Of a DNA stretch of 64,000 bases, positions 24,309 through 36,565 are shown piece after piece. The translations under genes and the position numbers were made by a program. Below the pieces are notes generated by a model. It searched no databases, had not been told where the DNA came from, and was given only the letters and a program-made list of their open reading frames with translations. Source of the stretch: Vitis vinifera (lineage: Eukaryota > Streptophyta > Magnoliopsida > Vitales > Vitaceae); assembly GCF_030704535.1 (NCBI RefSeq), contig NC_081807.1, positions 4,071,001-4,135,000 on the forward strand, written 5' to 3'. Position 1 is the first letter of the stretch. The number at the start of each line of letters is the position of its first letter.

Positions 24309-26830
24309 ATCTGTTAGTCCCTGGTAATTAATCAGTTCTTTTAAACCAGTCCTACTAAAATAAATAGGACATTCAAGGTGACTGGTCAAAACACATTATC
24401 ACTAACATCCATATGCTTGTTGATCCCCAACAGGACGAAAAAAGGAAAGAAAGAAAATTCATGTGAACTGAGTTTATACATCTTCTAACTCCCATTTTTT
24501 CATTTTAGCAGGATGGAAAACATAATTACAGAGGCTAGACGGGATCCTTGAAATGGTGATCAACTGCCGAGTTAATTGATTGCCTTAGTGTCCATGGGAA
24601 CTATTCTACAGTGGCAGGAGAACCAGGCAATACGCAATTCTGGATATATAGGAGAGAAACTGATACACCATACCAAAAAGGCACTCAGTACATTGGGGAA
24701 ACTGATAAACTGTGCCAGGGGTTTTTGATTTATCTACTTAAGCCCCATGGGAACTTTATGGCACCAATTTCAACATTTTGGGCCTCGTACCAAATGGTGG
24801 AGGGGAGCGAAGTGAGAATATTTGTCAACTTTTACGGCCGAACTTTGCTTTTTTTTTTCTTTTGATCTGATTATTTCGGCTGTATTCGGAGTTGTTACGA
24901 GTAAAGCCAGTGTTGCATGCAAAGGCATTGTTTACTGATAGGGCAGGAACCAATACAACAACTGAAGTAATAGAACATATGGAAAATAACATTAACGGTA
25001 TATACTTTTGCATGAAATAAAAAAATAGTATTGAAAATATTGAATGGTTTTGAAAAAAAGAAGCACAAGGACTCAAAAATCTTAGAGGTTGCCCCCATGT
25101 ATATTTTCCCAAGGGAGGTCTCCATGTTGAAGGGTATGGCGCTTTAAAGGCAAAGAAGAGGGGCTTCACTTGGACTTGTGCTGAGAAGATTGCAGCCATG
25201 CCGTTCCCCTACCCCTTCTTCCTTCCTTTATTTCCATGTTGAAAGCCTGAAAGGTATGGCGGTTTAAAGGAAGGAGAAGGAGAGGGGCTTCACTTGGACT
25301 TATGCTGAGAAGATTGCAGGGGCTTCACTTGGACTTATGCTGAGAAGACTGCAGACATGCGGTTCCCCTACCACTTCTCCCTCCCTTCTTTCTTTCTTCT
25401 TCTTCGTCTTTTTCTTCTTCATTTCCATGTTGAAAGCCTGAAAGGTACGGCGGCTTAAAGGAAGGAGAGGGGCTTCACTTGGACTTATGCTGAGAAGATT
25501 GCAGACATGCGCGGTTCCCCTACCAGTTCTATTATTATTATATGAAATATAGCGCCTTTTAATGATAGTAATAGTAATTTTTAATATTATTTATAAAAAT
25601 AATGGTAACTTATTTACAAAATAATAATAATTTTATCTTATATTCTTAAAAGTTATTTCATACAAAAAAAATTTGGTAACTTAGCATCCATTTAACCACT
25701 TTTTCCAATACTTGTTTTTAAAAAATTGTTATTAAATTTAAAAATAAAAATGGTTTTTTATTATTTTATAAAAACTTTGTCAAGTTGTTTTTAAATTTAT
25801 AAAAAAATAATAATTTTTTTATTTTTAAATTATTTTTGAAAATCATTAAACACATCTATAAATTCAATATAAATCCTAATTAAAAAAATTATGAGAATAT
25901 AATTATTTGATCATTATCTGAGTTTCAAATTATTTTTAAAAATTATTAAACTTATTAATAAATTAAATACATTAAGTCTTGGTTTGTCTAGTGAAAAAAA
26001 AAACTAATTATCTAGGGAATAAAAACAATAGCACATCAATTCTTGTTTATAAATTATTGTTATTAATTGAATAATTATTTAAGTTTCAAGTTATTTGTAA
26101 AAACTACCATACTTATCCATGAATTCAATCCATTTAAATTTTGCTTGATTTAGAGTTTAGTTACCTAATAAAAAAATTTATAAAAAGATTATTATATTCA
26201 AAGAAGAGTTAAATCATTTAAAATAAATTTTGATATATGAGTTTATAATATTATTAAATTTCACCACCCTTTAATGCTAATTAAATTGATTTATGAGTTT
26301 TAAATTATTTTTAAAAAATTAATAAATTTATTTATCATATTGATTTATAATTTATTTAATTAAATGAAAAAAAATTCGCCTAATTCGAAGGAGGACTATG
26401 GTTGAAGATTTTTGGTATTTTTTATGTTATTTATTTATAAGAATCAATAAAAACAATTTTTACTTATTTTTTATTTTAAAATATTTTTTAAAATAAAAAA
26501 CAACATGAGTTTTTAAATAAAAAAATTATTTTTAAATGATATCATCAAACAATTTGTTCTTGCAGGGTATTTTTTTTCCCTTTTTCTTTTTCTTTTTTAA
26601 AAATAAAAAGGTAACTTAAAAATAATAAATAATAAATAATAATTTCCTGGATTTTTAAATTGAAAATGCAAAGAAAAAAAAATGTGGAAGAAGATGAAGG
26701 ATGGAGGACAAAGTCCAAAAGTATAACAGTGGGGAGTGGGGGAGGTGTCTGAAGACTTGTTTGGTTTGATTGGCTTCCATTTTTCTATTCCTTTTTTCTC
26801 TTCTACCTCTGCCCGTCCCCTCTCTCTCCC
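24309..26830. other. Intergenic region PLAA-RMA
   Basis: The PLAA 3' UTR has AATAAA at 24359-24364. Next come non-coding sequence, a cluster of direct repeats (25122-25525) and very AT-rich DNA (25540-26680). A CT-rich RMA promoter follows. A minus-strand frame (24825-25199) starts inside the repeat cluster, but it matches no family I know. Confidence 0.6.
25122..25525. repeat. Three-copy imperfect direct repeat cluster
   Basis: Copies at about 25122-25216, 25234-25374 and 25422-25525 share the words catgttgaa, ggggcttcacttggactt, gctgagaaga and ggttcccctacc. The middle copy carries an internal duplication of the ggggcttcacttggacttat segment (about 25297 and 25319). The copies are separated by CT-rich spacers. 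No coding role could be shown. Confidence 0.85.
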
Positions 26831-26836
26831 TCCCTC

Positions 26837-26842
26837 TATATA
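26837..26842 (+). promoter_or_regulatory. TATA box of the RMA-like gene
   Basis: TATATA within a CT-rich promoter, about 60 bases before the inferred first-exon end at 26900. The start of transcription would lie near 26870. Confidence 0.6.
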
Positions 26843-26900
26843 GACATTCTCACATTTTGCCCTGTCTCTGTCTCTCTAGGTTCTACCTACCTTAATCAAG

Positions 26901-27763
26901 GTCAGTCTTGTCTGTTCTTTGTTCCTCATTTCACGCTTCTTCTCAGATCTGTTTTATCAAAATACTGATTCCGTTTGTTTCTCTGGAAAATTTAATTTTG
27001 GATTTGCGTGTTCTGTGTATTGTGTTTTGTGTTTTGTCCGATCTTGATGATTCGAAATTCTATGATTCAAGATCTTGATTTAATTGATTACTTTTTCTAC
27101 AGAGAGAAGATAGGCGCATGATTGGTATTGTTGTTTGAATTTGTGAATTCCTTTTGGTTCTTGTTTTTCGATTTGTGATGATGGTTTTGTGGGTTTTGAT
27201 GGTTCTGATCCTCTGTTTTAGATTTGGATTTGGGAATTTTATTTAGGGATGTGTTGGGAGGTTGTTTAGCTTAACCTCTGGTTCTGAAAATTGAATGTTG
27301 AGCCATATATGGTTTGAAATATTGAGAAGCTTCAAAGAGTGTTTTGTAAATCTGGGAATTTGGATGATAATTTTAGTTTAGAGCCCCTTGAGGGCCCTCT
27401 TTCGATTCTTTTTTCAGGTTATTGCAAACTCTGCATTCTCAAATGCACTGACATTCAATGGGGTTGTGGCTGTCTGTATTCCCAACTGAGGGAAAGATTT
27501 ACACTGAACAACAAACTTAGCAATCAAATGGCAATAGATTATATGACTAATCTTTTTTTTTTCTTTTTTCTTTTTTTTTTTTGTAATTTTTCTGGTTCCT
27601 CAATGTTTTCTTTCTTTTCTTGTTCTGAAAACCCTATGATGCTGATGATTTAGTTGCTTGGATTAGTAATATTAAAACGGTGCATTGTACTTTTTTGTCT
27701 TTTTTTTTGGTGGTTTATGGTCATGTTGTCTGATAATTCATGGGTAATTTATTTGATTTCCAG
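26901..27763 (+). other. 5'UTR intron of the RMA-like gene
   Basis: Donor AAG|GTCAGT after 26900 and acceptor tttccag|G at 27763 bracket an 863-base T-rich stretch. The acceptor lies 25 bases before the coding ATG. Long 5'UTR introns are common in plant genes and often raise expression. The open frame at 27339-27653 inside it ends in T-runs and is not a gene. Confidence 0.7.
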
Positions 27764-27788
27764 GCATTTGAAGATCTAGGATTTGGTT

Positions 27789-28478
27789 ATGGAGAGTGAA
27801 TTTGGAGAATCAACGAGTGGACCATCGCGTGGTCCTTCATATACGACCAATAATAGCAATGATACTGGTGATTTTGAATGCAATATCTGCTTTGAATTAG
27901 CTCAGGACCCAATTGTGACTCTCTGCGGCCATCTTTTCTGCTGGCCTTGTCTCTACAGATGGCTCCATATTCATTCACATTCCCATGAGTGTCCAGTCTG
28001 TAAGGCACTTGTACAGGAGGAAAAATTGGTTCCTCTTTATGGAAGGGGGAAAACACCTTCAGATCCAAGGTCTCGGTCGGTACCTGGCATCAATATTCCC
28101 AATCGCCCAGCGGGGCAAAGACCTGAGGTGGCTCCACGTCCAGATGTGAACCATTTTCCTCCTCCACAAGGATATGGTTTCATGGGGGGGTTCATGCCCA
28201 TGGCATCTGCAAGGTTTGGAAACCTAACACTATCTGCTGCCTTTGGTGGTTTAATTCCATCCTTGTTGAACCTTCATGTGCATGGATTCCATGATGCCAC
28301 TGTTTATGGAACAACTTCTGGATTTCCCTATGGATTTTCGAACTCCTTTCATGGGGGCCATGCTCATGGGTTTCATCATCATCATGCTAGTCACGCACAT
28401 CAGTCGGATTTTTCCTTTATGAAGAGGTGTCTCTTATTTATTGGTCTTCTTGTGATCATATCTCTTATTTGGATGTAG
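27789..28478 (+). CDS. RMA1H1: RMA-type membrane-anchored RING E3 ubiquitin ligase (229 aa)
   Basis: E3 ligase of the RMA/RNF5/RNF185 family, known for ER-membrane quality control and turnover of membrane proteins such as aquaporins in plants. Residues 31-71 form a C3HC4 RING: C31-x2-C34, C46-x-H48-x2-C51-x2-C54, C68-x2-C71. A short region after it (LVPLYGRGKTPSDPRS) is typical of the family. A His/Gly-rich stretch precedes one C-terminal hydrophobic segment (about 214-228), the tail anchor. The coding sequence has no introns. The start is the ATG at 27789; the in-frame TTG two codons upstream was not used. AATAAA lies at 28654. RMA numbering within the family (RMA1 versus others) is not resolved here. 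Confidence 0.92.
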   Translation: MESEFGESTSGPSRGPSYTTNNSNDTGDFECNICFELAQDPIVTLCGHLFCWPCLYRWLHIHSHSHECPVCKALVQEEKLVPLYGRGKTPSDPRSRSVPGINIPNRPAGQRPEVAPRPDVNHFPPPQGYGFMGGFMPMASARFGNLTLSAAFGGLIPSLLNLHVHGFHDATVYGTTSGFPYGFSNSFHGGHAHGFHHHHASHAHQSDFSFMKRCLLFIGLLVIISLIWM

Positions 28479-29490
28479 AAAAATATGCTCATTAGAGTCC
28501 AGTTGTTGTTGAGCGTGTAGGACTGCCATCTATGTTTCTGTATATGTTAGCACAAATGACTTTCTGGTGCTTGATGAATCATGTATGTGGTATCTTCTCA
28601 ATGCCATTAGAGCTTAATTTTCAGGGTCACTGGCATCTGTAATGTTCATTTTGAATAAATTGCTTGCAAGTTTTCTCCTTGCCCACCTCCCCTCATGCAC
28701 CTGTGCTGGTTTAATTTGCTCTCTTAGTTTTTATTAGATGGTTTCCTTAATCCATGGTAAGGCTGCCATAGGTTTGCAATTTCATTGATATGCTTAGAGA
28801 TTTGAAAATTCATGTCTTCTTTGGTGATCATACTGTTTCTAAACACATGTGCACATTGAAAATGTTGTTAAGAAGCATGCATTTGGCAATTTGAGTGATA
28901 TCAGTTATTCTTAGACAATGGGTGTTGGTAACTTGGTGTCTTATCTCGGAGGTCAGTCTCTGTTTGCTGGTTCCATTTCTTGACAATGGTATCTTTGATA
29001 GGATATGAGGTAGTGGACATAATAATGCCCTAACATCTGGCTTCAATGATCTGGTCATTTATGTTGACACTCAGTAAGAAGTTTTGGTGAACAAATAGAG
29101 TTCTCTTTTGGGATTGCATTGGTGGTTTAATTTCACTTTCTTTTAGGGTCTGGCTACAGTATCAAAGATTCACCTACCAACAGTTTAGATTTTTTCATGC
29201 AATTTCGAAGATATAGAGATTAGGAGTTCAGCGGTTACCTATTCGGTCTTGATGTTTTTCTTTTTTCTTTTAATCAATTCATGTTATGGGTTTAAGTGTG
29301 TCCATGTGCTAGAGAAGAGAGCTGCAGTGTGATGGTATACTTATGTGAAAATTTGAAATTTATCCTGTGGGCATATGAGCTTCTCAAAATTTTAGATTCA
29401 GGGTTATGGCTTCTATGTGTTGCTGTTTGGCCTCTTAAAGAATGTTGCAAGATACCCGTATGAACACATGAGTTAGTTGAAGAAGACTAT

Positions 29491-29597
29491 GTTTGACAGT
29501 GATATTGAGAAGTGTTTTTAACATTTCTAACACTTGAAAATTTTTATTTTCCAAGTATTAGAAAGGTCGAAAACACTTCTCAATATCACTGTCAAAC
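29491..29597. mobile_element. 107-bp foldback MITE
   Basis: The arms begin GTTTGACAGTGATATTGAGA and end with the reverse complement TCTCAATATCACTGTCAAAC. The first 28 bases pair perfectly and about 19 more pair with a few mismatches, around a T-rich loop of about ten bases. It looks like a small MITE that would form a long hairpin if transcribed. No clear target duplication was found. Confidence 0.85.
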
Positions 29598-30689
29598 GCA
29601 CACGAAGTTGCTTTATCCCCCTCTTTTAATGAAAATAGATATGTAAGGCTGCCATGAGGTTAAATATATATGCCTGTTTACTTGAGCAGCCAGAGGGTAC
29701 AATCACCATGCTATAAGCATGATTTGTGAAGAAAATCTTTTATTGACCAGAGGAAAATTGAAAATCTTTTCTTTCTTGGTTTCTTTTTTTTATTTTCTTT
29801 CTTTCCTTTTTTGATTAAACCTAGCAGTATCTTGCGGAAACAATTTGGGGATGACTGAAAAAGAGGGCTGGAAGACATAGTCAAGGTCATTGAGTTGCTT
29901 TATTTGGTTCATTGGACCAATGCTCTATCTCTCTTTAAAGATTTCTAGAACCGTTAAAAAATAGATATAATTGACCTGGTTTGGTAAAAAATAAATAAAT
30001 AAAAATAAAAAATCATATATAAATTTTCGTATAATAAAGTAAAAAATATTAAAATAAAATAACCAAAATACCATTTATTTGGCATTGTATGAAAGTATAC
30101 TTCAAGCCACCTTTAAGGGTGTTCGAAATTATACTTTTAGACATACTATAGATGTCGGATCTTGTAAGTCTGAACACGACAAAATCTTTTTTGGTTCTTT
30201 TTTTGTCATTTCTCTTCCATTCTTTCAAAAATTCACTTCTAAATTATTTTTAGATGTTTTTTTAAACTATTTTATCAAAATTTACATAAATCATGAACCC
30301 TAAAATATGTTCAGGAGGTGCAAAATACTAGTAGTGTGTAAATTAAAAACAAATGTATGAAAAATATTGGACTTAATTTTGAATTTATCTCAAATATGTA
30401 CAAAATAATAGGGTTTGTTGTTGAGAAAAAAAATTGAATGAAAAAGGAAGAAGAAAGTATGTGCCAAAGAAAATAATGAGAAAGGTTTGAAAATTTGTAT
30501 TGGATATATTAATATAATTGGTGTTTTAAAGTGATTGGGCCGACCCAAATATAAATTAGTTAATGTTCTTCCTCTAAGAGCATTAAATAATACATAAAAG
30601 TTATTTTTCTTAATATGGACATTCCCCTTTAAAAAAACATGGAATTATCTCATCTTTTTTAGCTTAATACTTCATTTTAAAATTAGTCA

Positions 30690-31850
30690 ATATTTTATTT
30701 TGTTAGCTTAAAGGTTCCCTTAATCATGTTTTAGTGATAACAAATCACATTTAGCATATTAACATTTTTAAAATCAAGATAAGCTTTAAGATATAATCAA
30801 AAAATTCAAATAGGGAATCAAATCCATCATCCAAGAAGTGTAAAATCTAGAGAGCATGAAGACCATTTGAGCATAAGGACTTAATGTAAGAAGATCATTT
30901 GGGTGCACTTAGGTTTTTTAACTCATTCATGCATCATTTTCATACTTGTTTTAAGCTTTAAAGTCATATTTTTTGTGAATTCAAGTGTTAATCCAAAACC
31001 TTAGGCAAACTAATAAAATGTGTTTTATATAAGTGCCTAAAAACATTACTTAGTGTTAGAAAAAATTAGAATGAAAAATGATAAACTTTTTAGCCAAAAT
31101 TGTCCAACTGGTCGAAGAAGAGCTTAATTGGCTCAATCGGTTAGGGAATCGATTAATTGGTTACCCTTTCCCAATTGAGGACTGTTAAGAGGTACACAAA
31201 ACCTACTTTCTCTTACATAAGGGTTGTCTTCCCAATTGAGGAGAACCCTTTCTCGATCAAGATCCAATCAAACTCTCAATAGTCACCTATCAAATATTAA
31301 ATGTCCAACAACTAGTCAACTGATCGACTAGGAAAGACCTATTGGTGAAATTTTTTGTGTCAAGGTTGGAAAGCTATGAATAAATAACTTTTTTAAATTT
31401 ATGAAAAAGAGAACATCTGCATTTAATTCTCTAATTGCTTGTTTCTTACTTTCAAAACTCTCTTTCTCTCTTAGTGCATTAAATTATCTTTTACAAATCA
31501 TTCTAGTGCACTTTTGTTGTTCATCCTAACTTTTTTATACTTATTCATCAATTATGTAAGGTTGAGTGATCTTCTACTTATATCTATTGAAGTACGGATT
31601 GGGTGATAATATTTCAAGTTGAGGTTATACTTGAAGAGAAGTTGTAATGCCCATTAGAGCTTAGAAATCCAACTGTAAATACTTGAAAGTTTGGTTGAAA
31701 CTTCAAATAAATGGAACTTTCACTCGAAAAGAATTGATATAAACAGGAATTGTCAAACCACTATAAACTGTATTTACATTCTTTTTATCTCTTTGTCTCT
31801 TTACATTTGTAACTCTATTAATAGTTTATTTTCAACCCTCTTCCCCTAGA
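30690..31850 (+). mobile_element. Possible degraded LTR-like sequence
   Basis: A long non-coding stretch with repeated words built on 'caattgagga' and 'gatcgac/atcggtt' motifs (about 31100-31330), as seen in some plant LTR sequences. No paired LTR, primer-binding site or gag/pol reading was found. This is a weak call. Confidence 0.22.
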
Positions 31851-32412
31851 GTTTTTTTTTTTAATTTAATTAGTCTTTTCTTTCAAATATTTGATTTTAA
31901 AAAAATATTAAGAAATTTTTTTAATTTTTTTAATTTTTTATGCTTGATTTATCATAAAATATATTAAAAATAAATATAATCAAAATTATTTTAAAATTTA
32001 TGAATTTTTAAATTATTTTAAGAAAAAATAAGTCACATGAACTTAAAAAAAATCATAAATTTTGAAAGCTGTGCCTATGAAAAAGAACTCTGCCTACATT
32101 GGAAAAAAATTAAACTTCTTTATGTAAGTTTGGATTAAAATTTTGGTTAAAATATACAGGGGAGCAGCTTTTAAAAAAAATATAAAAGGAAACATAAATT
32201 AAACAAAATAATTAACCAGTTAAAATTTAGTGGAATTATGTTAAATTCTTCAAAATGAAAAAAAAAATAATGATATAATAAAAATCGAATTAAAAAATAT
32301 TAAAATTCATCTTTTGAGACACAAATTAATTTTTGAAAAATTCTTTGAATAATAATATGATAATAAATATTTTGTATTTAATGAAAAATTGCATTCCTTA
32401 TTGCTGAATTTA

Positions 32413-32466
32413 TTGACGTGGAATATAAAAGATGACAAATGAGAGCATAAACTTGAGTGACGTGGC
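32413..32466 (+). promoter_or_regulatory. CCS1 promoter: TATA box flanked by two TGACGTGG motifs
   Basis: TTGACGTGG (32413-32421), TATAAAA (32424-32430) and GTGACGTGGC (32457-32466) lie 110-160 bases before the CCS1 start codon. ACGT-core elements of this kind are bound by plant bZIP factors. A role in light or ABA response is inference only. Confidence 0.5.
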
Positions 32467-32573
32467 AAAACCCAGAACAAAAAAATCTTTCTCATCCAGA
32501 TAAACCACAACTACCCCGGAAAATGGTGGTTACTCTCCCTCTCAACTGAGGCCCTCTCTCAAAATCTTCATCA

Positions 32574-32988
32574 ATGTACACTCTAAAACCCTCATTCTCC
32601 AAAACCCTTTTCCTCAAATCACCTCTTCTTCGATCCTCCTTCAAACCCCAATTCTTTCCCTACACTACACAAATTTCCAGTCCCTGCAGTAGCACACCTC
32701 TCTCTTTCAGCATCACCTGCAAGCTCAAAACCTCCGAGGATGGAAAGAGCAGCAAGAGTCTGGCCAAGAAGATTGTTCTGTCGGAGGGAGCACCGGCGGT
32801 GTCCGAGGACGGCGCCGGAAATGGGGAAGCTCAGCCGAAGCCGGCGAGTAAGGGGGGTGGCGGTGGTGGGGGTTTTGGGGGGTTGGTGAAGAGGTTCCCC
32901 AGAAAGGTTCTGTCTCGTCTTTCTAATTTGCCTTTGGCTATTGGGGAGATGTTCACTGTTGCAGCTTTAATGGCTTTAGGTATGCTGC

Positions 32989-33043
<55 letters not shown>

Positions 33044-36000
33044 GATAAGCACAAGTTTTGTGATTGTGAATTTTGAAGATGGTATTATATTGGGGAGATT
33101 GGAAGGTCAGGAAAAATGTTTTTAATTTAGAAGAGCAAGGTAGACGAAGAAAAATGCTCAAAACTGGAATCCTTTCTTGAGCTTTTTCCTTTTTTTCTTC
33201 CCTCCTTTTGAGAACCAAAAGAGGAAGAACATAGAAAAAATTAAGATGGCTGGAAAATGCCTTTTGTCTCTACAATAAATTTTTTGCTTCTTTTTGTGGT
33301 AACAAATTTCACTAAGCTCATAAGGTTCTTATATTTTATAAGTAGGAGCCTAGTATTCTATGAACTAAAATCCCTTTTAAGTTAATTGCTCATTTTTCAA
33401 ACTAAAATTGCCACCATGAGGCTTAAATGATGGTCTTTTTACCAGTATCAGTGTCAGGCTTATATAACCTTTTGCTTCATTTTTTGGTATAAAGACTCTC
33501 ACATTGTCCCCTGATGCATGATTTGGTTTATTTGATGCTTATGCAGGTACTGCCATTGATCAAGGAGAGGCTCCAGATTACTATTTTCAAAAATTCCCTG
33601 AAGATAATCCAGTCTTGGGATTCTTCACTTGGAGATGGGTTCTCACCCTTGGGTTCGACCACATGTTCTCATCTCCCATCTTCCTGGGAATGTTGGCTCT
33701 CCTGGCCACATCACTCATGGCCTGTACCTACACAACACAAATCCCCCTGGTTAAGGTTGCAAGAAGGTCCACTACTTTTTTTCTCTGCAAATCCATGTCC
33801 TCCACAGCTGGGAATGGGTTGATTTTAGTTAACAAGACTTGATTGGTATGTGTAGATGGAATTTCTTGCACTCTGCTGAAGCCATTCGCAAGCAGGAATT
33901 TTCAGAGTCTCTGCCCAAAGCATCAGTTCGAGATTTGGGTGTTGTTCTGATGGGAGCTGGATATGAGGTTATGCAGCATATTCCTTCTGCCTTCCATCAT
34001 TTTCTTTTCTTTATTTGTTTCCTTGAGTAAATTTCTGGATTTCGTAGGTCATGTTGTATCTACTGTTTGCATATATTAGATTGCTATGTCTATTCTATTC
34101 AGTAGACTTGCATATTACCAATACCAACACCAAATTGGGGATTGTTGTAACATAAGGCTTCTAGGATGAAATATCATCTGCCCAAAAGCAGGTGCCTGTT
34201 TTTTGTTGGTATGGCTAGTATATATCATCTTTTGAGACATGGGTCAGGATAAGCTGATGATCTTGTCTATGCTATTGTGCATATGTTAACCATGCATGGG
34301 CATCCAAACATCTGGTGGTGTTTCAAATACTCTCTTGGATTGTTAGTCATTAAATCCTTCCATTTGATTGCTACTTTTCAAACATTTTAACCTTAAATTT
34401 ACAATTTTCTCTTGCTCCATTATAGGTATTCTTGAAGGGACCATCTTTATATGCCTTCAAGGGACTGGCAGGCAGGTTTGCCCCTATTGGAGTTCATTTA
34501 GCAATGCTGCTGATAATGGTAGGTGGAACTCTGAGTGCTACTGGGAGCTTTAGAGGTTCCGTCACAGTTCCACAGGGATTGAATTTTGTTATGGGAGATG
34601 TGCTAAGCCCAAGTGGGTTTCTTTCTACACCAACAAAAGCTTTTGATACTGAGGTTCATGTCAACAGATTTTACATGGACTACTATGACAGTGGGGAGGT
34701 AGGTGTTTTCTTTTTCATTTTTTATTATTCAGCTATAAAATGATGAACAGGGAAAGCAGCTCATGCAATTCAGCAAAACATCCCCTCTCTCTCTCTGGAT
34801 TGCGTGATAGGACTTCTGGGATTTTGCTTTTAGTTTTTATTTTTAACTTGTATTTTCAAATTTCAAGGAATTCTTTGATCTAATTGCTACTTGGGAGCCT
34901 TCTTTATACTTTCATGCCAGCTTGTTACTGCTCAGAGTTTAGAACTCCTTAAAAAGATTTTCTGGGTTTATGTTATTATAGGTATTGCAGTTTCACACTG
35001 ATCTTTCGCTGTTTGACCTTAATGGAAAAGAGGTGATGAGGAAAACAATAAGTGTAAATGACCCTTTAAGATTTGATGGGATCACTATATACCAGACTGA
35101 TTGGAGTTTTTCGGCATTACAAATACGTAAGGATGATGAAGGACCTTTCAATTTGGCTATGGCACCTTTAAAGCTCAATGGAGATAAGAAGCTTTTTGGG
35201 ACCTTTTTACCAGTTGGAGATTCTGATTCTCCTAATGTTAAGGGAATGTATGTGCTTTTTCTGCTCTATATCTTCTCCATATACCAATTTTGTCCATATT
35301 GGATTTGAAAAATCAACAGTGCTTTTCTTTTTTTTATTTTTCATTTTAGGGAAAATTACTGAATAGAAATTGGTCTTTTCTATGAAACTGTACAATTCTT
35401 ATTGTAGTTTTGTCTGTTGTTTTTATTCTTTTTATTTTGACATTGGCAATAAAATCGCAACGATTTTGCTTATATTTCAAGAATTCAGAGACAAGAAGAT
35501 AATCAAACACCCAAAATTGCTAAGGGCCAAAGTTTTGGATATAAGGTTCCTCACTTGGCATTTTGTTTTATTTGTTCGAACATGTTTTTGGGTCTTCATG
35601 GATTATAGGAAATGGTGACTTAAAGTCGGAAACAGGTGTTCGTGTGGATTATAGGAAAGAAGATCAAATGAAAATTTGAGGGGCTTAATACTGGAGTTTT
35701 TTCTTCTATTCTGCCTTGTTTTTTGTTAATTTTCCCTTGCTTTTCTCCCTGAATTCAGATCAATGCTTGCCCGTGATCTACAGTCAATTGTCTTATATGA
35801 TAAAGAAGGAAAATTTGCTGGAGTTAGACGACCTAACTCTAATCTTCCAATTGACATTGACGGCACAAGGATTGTTATTGAAGATGCAATAGGTAGTAGT
35901 GGCCTCGACTTGAAGGTGATCACTCAAAACTTTCTATTACAGAACAATATGACTTATTATTAAACTCAATATATTGTTTTTTTTTTTCTTTATTTTTTCA

Positions 36001-36565
36001 TTTCTCCTGGATCTAAACCTTGTTTCTGATTCAGACTGATCCAGGGGTTCCGATTGTGTATGCTGGTTTTGGTGCTCTGATGCTCACAACTTGCATCAGT
36101 TACTTATCTCATACACAGGTGAAATTTCTGTCTCTGCAATAGGATTTCTGTATGTCTCTGTTTTGAAAAATGAAAATTAAAATCATATTGCTCAGAACAA
36201 GGTTCAAAATGTTGCATGCCTACATTTCATCCTCGCCACCTTGGCTTTGTTTGTTCTTTCCTGTTATGAAAAATTGTTCTTAATAGACAAATAGTCTAAT
36301 GAAATAATGGAGTTAGCCTTTGATGCTTCACATTTGATGCTGCTACAACTAACTCCTATTGACCATGCTTCTGATTTGCATCCGTCTCTCGTTCTTTGTC
36401 AACCACAAGATATGGGCCTTACAAGATGGAACTACAGTAGTCATTGGAGGAAAGACAAACCGGGCAAAGCTTGAATTTCCTGATGAAATGAATCAATTGC
36501 TTGATCGGGTCCCAGAACTAGTTGAATCATCACTTTCTAAGCAATCTGATGCCATTAGTGGCTAG
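32574..36565 (+). CDS. CCS1: CCS1, chloroplast c-type cytochrome biogenesis protein (ResB-like; 8 exons, 557 aa)
   Basis: Thylakoid membrane protein of the System II heme-handling machinery. It works with CcsA to deliver and attach heme to cytochrome f and c6. Exons: 32574-32979, 33547-33766, 33856-33967, 34426-34698, 34982-35247, 35759-35915, 36035-36118, 36410-36565; total 1674 nt, all phases consistent. Residues 1 to about 70 are Ser/Thr-rich and basic, fitting a transit peptide, followed by a Gly-rich linker. Hydrophobic segments lie around 122-136, 180-200 and 262-285, and a last one is encoded in exon 7 ([19 protein letters not shown]). The large lumenal ResB domain lies before the last segment. 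His270 in the GVHLAML context matches the conserved ResB membrane histidine. AATAAA lies at 36917. It is tail-to-tail with HDR. Confidence 0.95.
32994..33043. repeat. Compound microsatellite (CT)n(AT)n just inside CCS1 intron 1
   Basis: About seventeen CT units followed by about eight AT units, starting 15 bases after the exon 1 donor. The pyrimidine tract resembles a splice-acceptor tract and could vary in length between cultivars. Confidence 0.95.

Larger units (their letters stand above)
28700..32410. other. Intergenic region RMA-CCS1
   Basis: No coding exon was seen. It contains a near-perfect foldback element (29491-29597), AT-rich DNA, and a possible degraded LTR-like stretch (30690-31850). 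The remainder shows nothing I can name. Confidence 0.6.

Noticed and set aside
27339-27653. 104-codon frame upstream of the RMA-like CDS
   Set aside because: It lies in the 5'UTR intron between a good donor and acceptor and ends in a poly-F/T-run stretch.
32831-33052. Minus-strand frame with RE/YI repeats at the CCS1 exon 1 border
   Set aside because: It is an artefact of the CT/AT microsatellite on the opposite strand of a real exon.
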